Assembly: GCA_027946365.1 (NCBI GenBank) | Contig: JAPEUQ010000001.1 | Coordinates: 682,001 to 746,000, forward strand | Source of the DNA: Kalmusia sp. IMI 367209 | Lineage: Eukaryota; Ascomycota; Dothideomycetes; Pleosporales; Didymosphaeriaceae | DNA: 64,000 nt | Direction: 5' to 3' | Shown here: positions 56,856 to 64,000 of the stretch, one piece after another | Layout: every line of letters begins with the position of its first letter | How positions within the stretch are numbered: position 1 is the stretch's first letter | Made by a program: the position numbers and the translations under genes | The notes under the pieces: model-generated | Databases searched by the model: none | What the model was told of the DNA's origin: nothing | What the model saw: only the letters and a program-made list of their open reading frames with translations

Positions 56856-57674
56856 TTATTCAGTCAACTCGTCTTCATACCCCGAATATCGAAATGTACG
56901 CCCCCGAATTTCTCTTCCCCCCTCCAGAACAATCGTCGCGTCAACAACTTCATAACTATCACCCTCGTACACCCTGAGCGCCTCTTCCTCTTCTGCAGAA
57001 GCCACCAAAAATACAGATCCTTCTACTCGCCCCCCAGGTGAATCAACCAGCGCGCGATATTTTCCGGCCCAAGTCCGGACTCGGCCGTCCAAGAGCATCC
57101 CAGGCTCAAAGCGAGAAAGTTGGAATGCTGGCAAGCCGAAGAGTCGAGAGAGGCGATCAGGGGAAGCCAGCGTTCCGTAGAAGAAATACGAAACGGGGTA
57201 CTCGGTTGCCCGAACAGTGTTCTTTTGGCACGCGTTGGGCCGATGGTGAGGTAGAGTGGCGTCGCGACCCAGGCGTGGGAGCTCAGGCGCATCTTTGTGC
57301 GCGATACCCAGACGAATCTTGGTTGGCCGCCTTGTCGGTTTGGTTTGGGCGGTCCACGAGTCCAGTTTGTCTGCTTCGTCTTGATTTAGACGGCAGAAAA
57401 GTGCTTCGCCATTTTCTCCGCTCCCTGTCTCCAGGTTGGGCACGCGGGACAGGCCAAGGACGTTGGCTACATCGCGTGGTGTGGAAAGGGAAGGTTTCAG
57501 ATGAAGGATGTAGGCCGCTTGTACGCGACGGAAGCGACGGTGGCGGGCTGAGCAACCCGAGCTGCCAGAAGTTGGAGGCGGTGGTGGTGTAATGGGGTAG
57601 AGAGGTAGAAAACCTCCGCCTAGCTCAGTGAGAGCTTGGACGGCCGAGTTATCGAGCTCATCAAGGTAATTCAT
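56856..57674 (-). CDS. AIG2/gamma-glutamylcyclotransferase-like protein
   Basis: One exon, 272 residues, ATG at 57674. The C-terminal ~110 residues carry the fold's signature: VSYFFYGTLASPDRLSRLFGL (substrate loop YGTL), GKYRALVDSPGGRVEGSVFLV and the acidic catalytic region ALRVYEGDSYEVVDATIVL. This is the AIG2-like branch of the gamma-glutamylcyclotransferase superfamily, whose members release 5-oxoproline from gamma-glutamyl amines or peptides; many fungal members are uncharacterised. The first ~160 residues are an extension with a proline run and a region (AAYILHLKPSLSTPRDVANVLGL) I do not recognise. Length is thus about twice the isolated domain. The substrate is unknown. Confidence 0.75.
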   Translation of the reverse strand: MNYLDELDNSAVQALTELGGGFLPLYPITPPPPPTSGSSGCSARHRRFRRVQAAYILHLKPSLSTPRDVANVLGLSRVPNLETGSGENGEALFCRLNQDEADKLDSWTAQTKPTRRPTKIRLGIAHKDAPELPRLGRDATLPHHRPNACQKNTVRATEYPVSYFFYGTLASPDRLSRLFGLPAFQLSRFEPGMLLDGRVRTWAGKYRALVDSPGGRVEGSVFLVASAEEEEALRVYEGDSYEVVDATIVLEGGREIRGRTFRYSGYEDELTE

Positions 57675-57824
57675 GATTGCTGAAAGCTTTTGGTGGCGAA
57701 ATCCTTCCAGGCGGTGATAGACCCAGAGCGTAGGATGATCTCAGGTCTTATATATCCCTACTCTCGGTGAAGAGTGAGTCAGTGATAACTCGTAGTCTTC
57801 GTTGATTGAATCGATCTTTATCAC

Positions 57825-58183
57825 GTTACTGCTGATTGGCCATATTGGCGTGCATGTGTTGCCCAGATGAGAACCATGGTTGAAATCACCATCAACGAAA
57901 AGCATTCACAGCATCGAATGTTCACGCTGCGAGAAGACTTTCTGCCAGAAGCACTTCCACATCTCAACAAAGCACTAGAGCTATGCTATATCATTAGTTA
58001 ACTACCATAATCCTATAATGTAGTTTGAGATTGGCTCGTGCTGCTCTAGCTGCTAGTTACCCTAGGTATACCCACGTAGTACAATCTATGTCAATAATGA
58101 CTCTTCGCTGACTTGACTCATAGGAATCTAACTATGTCGCTGCTGATCGGCCACATTGTTATATATGTGTTGCCTAGATGAGA
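57825..58183. repeat. Diverged direct repeat pair, ~47 bp units
   Basis: TGCTGATTGGCCATATTGG..GTGTTGCCCAGATGAGA at 57825-57871 recurs as TGCTGATCGGCCACATTG..GTGTTGCCTAGATGAGA at 58136-58183. Most differences are C/T or G/A transitions. Weaker similarity continues upstream of both copies. Confidence 0.7.
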
Positions 58184-58727
58184 CAGCATTCCTACATATC
58201 AATGTGCATACTGGAGCTCAGGCCTTTCGCCCGCTTTCCTAGGACGTGCCTGGGAAGCACTCAACTACCATCCGTGTAACAGTAGCGTGGCAGCCACAGT
58301 TGAGTGAATTGATAAGTGGAAATGGCGCTAGTAGAATTCGCACAAGGTTGCCTAAAGCCCCAGTTGGTAGTAAAGGTCTAATAATCAACTACAACGTTGT
58401 GATGTGCTACTTTCCTTCAACAACCATTCTCTTTATTGGTCGAGCGAACGAGCTACAACCAAGCCCACAAAGCACTCAGCACGGTGGTCCACCACTTTGG
58501 TAGGGCAGACGACCGAATCATCGGTATAGTAGACCACCGAAATGATAGGGTAAACCACCAAGGGCATATGGGCGCCTGTGACATCGTCTCGGATGTATGG
58601 CTTGGGACTATCCGCCCAGTGTTAGCTAACGTGTACAGATTCAGTAATGTGGTTTACATTTTCATGTTCGTTGAATTTAACCACAATTGACTGTGTAGGT
58701 TCTTCGTTCCAAGTCGTTCTCGTTCTT

Positions 58728-58910
58728 GCTGACATCCTTGTACGTACTGGCGTTTTCGCAGGGCGACTAGGCCCTCAGCAGGTAAGGCTCTCCTTTCACC
58801 TACCGTTCAACGATTGATAGCTGATATCTTTACACGTACTGACATTCTTGCAGGACAGTCAAGTCCATTAAAATAGGTAGGTTTTCCACCTGTCAATCAA
58901 TGGTTGTTCA
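58728..58910. repeat. Diverged tandem repeat, ~91 bp units
   Basis: The segment starting GCTGACATCCTTGTACGTACT at 58728 is followed by a second copy starting GCTGATATCTTTACACGTACT at 58820, with matching ends (CAACGATTG and CAATGGTTG). A third copy seems to begin at 58911. Differences are mostly transitions. Confidence 0.7.
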
Positions 58911-59604
58911 CTAACATCCCTCCCACACAATACGCAAGCGTCTAGCCTTAGCCCCCGCTTGGGGCGCATTGGGCGATTTAACCTGTAGTAGGGCTGATAA
59001 ACCGGGCATCTAAACTACGTGTAGAAGTGGATGGCACACGTGATCTATCGCTGGCAACGGGCTAACCTTACCCCAAGCACTCACAATCACGCTGCTTTGA
59101 TGGAAGAAGTTTTTGAGGGGCTGCACCACGTCAGCTCCTTTACTCTTTCTATTATGAAATATGGCTAAGCTCCATTCATAGGATTCCGTGAAACGGTAAT
59201 CAGGCTTCATGGTCCCGTTTACGGAGCTCATGGAAATGGCCGGACGGACGAGAAAGTCTGTTCTCAGAGTCCTATGATCGTATGTGAAGGACTTTGCGAC
59301 GATCTGCAGTCATGTAGCTTGCAACAAATGTCTTGAATATGCAGGGAAGGCGAGGCATTTTCGACTCGAAGCGGGAGGCGTTGTGGCCATGCCTGCAAAC
59401 TAGCCTCGATCCGGTATATTATGTGGATTGTGCACTGAAATGAAGGTGATTGGATAGGCATTGGAGGCGTGTAGAAAACAGACACATATTTTGAAGGGTA
59501 TCTACAAACAATCTCGCTATGCATCGCTCGCCTTGTCTCTGCTTCATAAAAGTGAGAACTACACGTAGCATTTACACCCATTCTCAGCTTTCCATGACAG
59601 AACC

Positions 59605-61212
59605 TTACAAGAACCATCGAAAGTCCGGATTATCCGGACCATCTCTCAGCTTCTCCGTACTGACATCCCTAGCAGTAAGTTTGATGCCCTGCTTCTTATT
59701 TCTCCGCGCATTATCGAATACCATGTACGAACCCAACAATAGCGCAATGCAGCAACCAGTCGCACCAAAGGCAGCCGTGGTCGCCAAGGCTGGCACGTAC
59801 TTTGGCTTATCCGCATCCTGGAAGATGTTGGAGCTCACGACGCCCATAAGGTTGGCAAGCGGGACACCAACGGATGTAAGCGTAACCCGACGACCCTCGT
59901 GCGCGATGTTGTTGTTGTACCAAGTTGAGAGGAGCACCGAAGGGGCAGAAGTACCCCAGACCATCATGAAGCAAGCGAAATAGCCGACTTGGAGATGTGT
60001 GGGCACGTCGATGGCGGCGAAGATGATGAAGCCGATGAAGGTAAGCATGAAGCCGAGCGCGATGAAAGGGAATCGGATACGCGTGAGATCGGATGTGAAG
60101 GCGAGTATGAGCAAGAAGCATGCGCCAACGACGTTGGGCGCCACGGTGTAAAGATTTGTTTTGACCTTGTTGTACTTCAATGCGCCGATGATCTGCGGCA
60201 TGAACAAACCGACGGATTGGATCGGAACACCAAGACAGATTTCGATCGCAAGGAATCCATAGGTGGTTGGCTGCTTGAAAATTTGCAGAGCATCCTTGAG
60301 GACGAACTTCTCGCCTACCACGCTGCTGGAGTCGATTTGGATACGAGTGAACGCTAGTCTCCTTTCATCTTCGGTGAGAAACTTGGCTTCATAGGCGGAC
60401 TTTGGCAGCCACCAGTACGCGACGAAGGAGAAGAGAACGGTGAGCGAGCCCTCGATGATGAACAGGTAGCGCCATGCTTCTAGCTTCGATTGAATGTGGA
60501 ACACTCCGTAAGCGAGGAGCCCAGAGAAGGCGTTTGCAATGTTGGAGGCGGCGTAGAAGAGAGCGAGTCGGCGAGCCAGTTCGGCACGACGGTAGAATGT
60601 GGTAAGATAGTAGATGACCAGCGGGAAGAACGCGGACTCAGCCATGCCTAGTCAAAGTCAACACGAGTGCGCAAAACCTCGAGAGAACGTTTCTACGCTC
60701 AAATCCCCCTCACAAAGTACGTGGAGTAAAGGGAAGCGCAACTCACCCAAAAACCATCGCAGAGCCATCATCCCACTCCAATTCTTCACACACGCACTCA
60801 GCAATGTCATACTTCCAAAGGTGAACATCAAAATCGGCAGCATCCGGTGCGGTCCAATCTTCTTCCCGAACATTGCAATTGGCGGTGCGAAAAGCACATA
60901 TGGGATGAAGAAGATGCTCAGCATGATGTTGTACTGATGCGGCTTGAAATTCAGGTCTTTGTCCATATCGTCGGTTTTCGCATTGCCGAGATTGCCCTTG
61001 TCCAGCGCGTTGAACAAGTACATGAGCGCAAGCATGGGCAGGATGCGGATATCGAACTTGAGAGCGAGTCTCTTCTCATGCTCAAAGGTTGGGAGGTGCT
61101 CCGTTTGTCCTTCGATCGGGACAGGGTTGTGGCCATCCGAGGACGAGTGGGAGGCTGTCACTTCGAGGCCATCCTTTGTGAGCTCGGGCTCGGTGCCCTT
61201 GGTGGTGGCCAT
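59605..61212 (-). CDS. MFS transporter of the Dal5 (anion:cation symporter) family
   Basis: Exons (minus): 61212-60747 and 60647-59605; one 99-nt intron (502 residues). About twelve hydrophobic helices. Family landmarks: LKFDIRILPMLALMYLFNALDKGNLGNA before and in helix 1, GPHRMLPILMFTFGS, the RWFLGMAESAFFPLVIYYL segment after helix 4, and late SVLLSTWYNNNIAHEGRRVT. These match fungal Dal5-type permeases for allantoate, vitamins such as nicotinate or pantothenate, and other organic anions. The intron sits exactly between RWFLG and MAESAFFP, within this conserved motif. The substrate cannot be inferred and no linked catabolic gene is apparent. Confidence 0.87.
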
Positions 61213-63128
61213 GTCTAGGTAGTCGCGAAAGGCAGGCGATGCCAACGTGTGAACGTGTGGAGGGCAGCGGCGGGGATTGCAATCAGCGACCCTTGGCAAA
61301 GGCGCGTCGAGGTCCGTTCGACAGCGAAGTCGTCGGGTGGTCTTCCTCGGTGTGAGAGGGAGTACGGCGGTCGCGCGAAACAAGGAGCACCCCAAGGCGG
61401 GCCTTTGTATTGCCAAAGCGCAGCCAACGTTACACTGTAACGTTCTATCAAGCTTCCAGCCTCCAAGACGCCCCCCGACGGTAAGCAGCAACAGCAAGTA
61501 ATGCAGGCGTGCGCCGTTGCAGGCCTAAAAGTTCAGGGTCACGGGTCAGGACACCCGTTGACCGGGGCAAAACCGTCGTGCAACCCTGCTACTCGGGCCC
61601 ATGATAGGACGTCGTCCAATCCGCGTGACGTTTGGGGTGAGCGGCGAGTTACGTTTGCGGCGTGTGAGTGGCCCAACGGCGAGTGCGGAGAGGTGATCGA
61701 CGGCAACCCTGTTTGATAAGGATGGGGAAGCCATGAACGTCCGGGACGACTCGATCGAGTAGCCCGGTTGATGGGTGGTCTCCATGCTGAAGCCATTCGT
61801 CTGTGGATTCATCGCGTGTCTTACTCGCGTAGTGACGGACGCTGTATCGTTTTGTTGGCTCCTTCCTGAACAGACGTCGAGGTTACCGTGTGTTTCCCCA
61901 CAATCCCCGCGTTTCGACCGCGGCCATGGACGGCGCCAAGCGGACACGAAAGCGGATGGCATCCTGCTACGCGTCTGACGATGGCACGTCTCCGTTGGGC
62001 AGACGCGCAGAAAGGCGACAGACTTGCGCGCAGCTCTATCTCTTCTGTATACATGTCGATATCGAAAGGACAGACGACCCCTTTACGCACGCACGTCCCA
62101 AGACGTCTCGCGCGAATCCCCCGTATCGCCTCCCCCATTCTCGCAGGTTAGACTTCCTCTTCAAGACCTTTCCCCCGGCAGACTCTTATAGGCAGTTCGA
62201 ACAACACGCGCGCGCGCCCCCAGCTGAAGGAGGCTGCTTACTCCCGTCGTATTTAGGGCAGCGGAACACTTCTCGAACATTGAATGCAACGCTCGTGCAC
62301 AACCACCTGTTCAGCTGCTCCTGGGCGTAAGCGACTCCTTCCCAATCGCCCTCGCATATGTACAATCCTACGAGATAGCAGCCCGCCTCCTTCCGCCTGC
62401 TTTTTTTTTTCCATACTCGGATCGCCACAAGTGTTTCGGTGATCGACACACATAATTCAAAGGCCGCTCAGGAACACGGTACACGCAACAACACCGCGCA
62501 GTCCCTGCATGGAGAATTCAGGGCCTTATCCGAGATGTGGTGAGACCATCTGGCGCCGCCGCCAAGGAGGATACATATGAATAAGTGCATGGCTTATCTC
62601 CCACCCTCCGACATCGTATCTTTGTATCGCTGCGCGGCAAACAGGTACAATGCGTGCTTGTGTAGCAGCTCCACAGAGGACGCTCCGATTACAGTGGGTT
62701 CCAGGTACCGAGGCATGCAAGGAAATCCCTGGGCCCGTTATCTGACCGAATACCCGCTGCTGTTAGGCTGCTCGCGTGCGTCTTTATCTGAGACATTTCA
62801 GTGGTGCGAAGACGGTGGTTTGCAGCGGCTATTGCCAACATATATCCATATCTCTGTAGCTGTGCCCTAATCATACAACTGGCAGCGCCTGTGCCATTCT
62901 ATCCCATCCATGACAGGCCTGTTCTCGCTCTACCCAAAACAAAGGAAAAATCAAAGATAAATCCGCCGAAGCGGCGACAATAATATCGTGAAGATACAGT
63001 AAACGCCATATGGGTATCCCTTCCTCACCGAGGCTTTTCGACGAAACGCCTTAGATAATCCATGAATGTTGTAGATGTGAACCAAGGAGATAGATAGATG
63101 GAGCGTGGTGATGGACGGTGTGTTGCGT
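61213..63128. other. Spacer between divergent or end regions, no gene called
   Basis: 1.9 kb. A 135-codon frame from an ATG near 61925 to 62330 and a 97-codon frame at 62577-62870 have no recognisable domain and are not called. A run of T (62401-62410) and a CGCG-rich stretch at 62209-62217 are the only sequence oddities. Confidence 0.45.
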
Positions 63129-64000
63129 TCACTCTTGTATCGCCTCCTTGCCCTTGGAAGAGGGGTGCAGGAGGGCTGGGCGCCATTTTGCAACGTTTGA
63201 CACGGAAAAGTGGAGTGGTTCCTTGGGGCCCTTCTCGCGAACAGGCATCTTCCGCTTCGATCGACCAGAGACATAAATGGGTGCCTGCACGTGTCCCGCG
63301 CCGTTGACGGTAGGCATGGACTGCTTCGACCTGAGCTTCGGCTTCTTGTCGCGGTGCTCGTCGTCCTCGGTATCTTCCGTCTCGAAGCTACGCAGGCTGC
63401 TGCGCTCCGATGAGTAGTGGCTCGATTGTGTCTGCACGCGCTCAATGGGTCTTAGCATAGAGGCGGAATCGGCAAGAACGTCCAGCTTCGAGGGCGCCCT
63501 ATCCGCCATCGAGTGAGTTCGAGATGAATAGGTAGGTGGAGGGTCCTGGTAATCGTACATAATCTCTGAATCGAGGCTCTTGTATTTAGCGTGACCGTCC
63601 AATTCTTCGTCGTGCTTCCAGCAAGCATCATCCGCCCCGAGGACGGCCGGCAGGAAGCGAATCTCGTTCCAAGTGACGTCTTCAAACTGCAGGGTAATGT
63701 ACAGCACATCACCCTGCATCTTGTCGTGGGCGATGCAGTGATCCTCGAGGAACGGGTAGTCCCAGACACCACGGTGAATTAGGTCTGGTGGCAGAAGCGC
63801 AAGGGCCATACGCCCGAAAGGCTCGTCGGCAGGGCGATGGGCAGTCAAAGGCATCCACGGCCGACCGCGGAGGATGCCTTTGAACGTGGTCTCGATGCGG
63901 TTTGCAAAGCAGGAACTGTCCTGGCTCGGGAAATCCATGCTCTGCTGCAGCTTGCGCGAGGCACATCGTTTGTAGCCATTGCTGTCCGGATCATAAGCGA
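63129..64000 (-). CDS. Conserved-looking hypothetical protein, C-terminal part
   Basis: Open on the minus strand from the window edge to a TGA at 63131-63129, 289 residues visible; the start is outside. I do not recognise the family. The visible N-terminal part (AYDPDSNGYKRCASRKLQQSMDFPSQ..) is compact and cysteine-containing, with aromatic-rich segments (HRGVWDYPFLEDHCIAHDK, DVLYITLQFEDVTWNEIRFLP). The last ~120 residues are disordered and acidic-basic (ETEDTEDDEHRDKKPKLRSK, a possible nuclear signal). Codon pattern and lack of stops over 872 bp support a real gene. ATGs inside (63938) are possible starts but the frame continues upstream with similar composition, so I treat it as partial. 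Confidence 0.6.
   Translation of the reverse strand, partial: AYDPDSNGYKRCASRKLQQSMDFPSQDSSCFANRIETTFKGILRGRPWMPLTAHRPADEPFGRMALALLPPDLIHRGVWDYPFLEDHCIAHDKMQGDVLYITLQFEDVTWNEIRFLPAVLGADDACWKHDEELDGHAKYKSLDSEIMYDYQDPPPTYSSRTHSMADRAPSKLDVLADSASMLRPIERVQTQSSHYSSERSSLRSFETEDTEDDEHRDKKPKLRSKQSMPTVNGAGHVQAPIYVSGRSKRKMPVREKGPKEPLHFSVSNVAKWRPALLHPSSKGKEAIQE

Larger units (their letters stand above)
57675..59604. other. Repeat-containing spacer without genes
   Basis: 1.9 kb with no supported gene and many stops in all frames. It contains diverged direct repeats (57825-57871 versus 58136-58183, and 58728-58910) and short repeated ACCACCGAAATGAT-like segments near 58500-58560. Probably a decayed repetitive element. 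Confidence 0.5.

Noticed and set aside
61890..62330. Plus-strand 146-codon frame (135 codons from its first ATG)
   Set aside because: No domain, no intron signals, arginine-rich composition typical of chance frames in GC-rich DNA.
1..64000. Secondary-metabolite cluster
   Set aside because: An SDR, a Zn2Cys6 regulator and an MFS permease are present but far apart, and there is no PKS, NRPS, terpene synthase or DMATS core gene.

Overview
This window is nuclear DNA of a filamentous ascomycete, most likely a Dothideomycete. The evidence is short GT..AG introns (mostly 46-60 nt) in protein genes on both strands, moderate gene density with 0.5-4 kb spacers, and typical Pezizomycotina families: CFEM, XlnR/AraR-like and other Zn2Cys6 regulators, GaaA/GaaC, TeaR, DUF4185 and DUF7025-AAA. 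I saw no rRNA, CRISPR array or convincing tRNA. Exon boundaries below were derived by hand from splice signals and reading phase.

Layout. 0-5.5 kb: the end of an SDR oxidoreductase, the vacuolar SNARE Vam7, a FIT/Scs3 lipid-droplet protein, and a secreted CFEM protein whose single intron appears to switch its membrane anchor. 5.5-8.1 kb is gene-poor. 8.1-15.2 kb: a secreted debranching-enzyme-like glycosidase, a frame-disrupted protein with a STAND-type N-terminal domain, and a Zn2Cys6 regulator. 16.5-30 kb is mostly housekeeping: a TeaR-like prenylated polarity protein, the F-box protein GRR1 (two frame breaks), an Ark1/Prk1-type kinase, ribosomal protein S3, and an SLC35F6-like transporter. 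30.8 kb: a secreted DUF4185 protein.

33-41 kb is a sugar-acid catabolism locus. A GaaA-type D-galacturonate reductase and a GaaC-type 2-keto-3-deoxy-L-galactonate aldolase are divergently transcribed from one 881-bp promoter. An XlnR/AraR-family activator lies just beyond. About 3.9 kb without a recognisable gene follows. 45-53 kb: a Ure2-like glutathione transferase (frame break in an A7 run), the myotubularin YMR1 (with a 111-codon open frame after its stop), and the branchpoint-binding protein BBP/SF1 (three of its four introns are stop-free and a multiple of three). 53-64 kb: a DUF7025-AAA ATPase, a gamma-glutamylcyclotransferase-like protein, a repeat-rich spacer with RIP-like divergence, a Dal5-like permease, and a gene truncated by the window edge.

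The most interesting signals are the CFEM intron (retained: possible GPI-type tail; removed: transmembrane helix plus basic cytoplasmic tail), the open frame after the YMR1 stop, the frame-preserving introns of BBP, and the gaa promoter with its nearby regulator. Four frame breaks in three genes are all +1. They may be assembly errors and should be checked before any of these genes is called a pseudogene.
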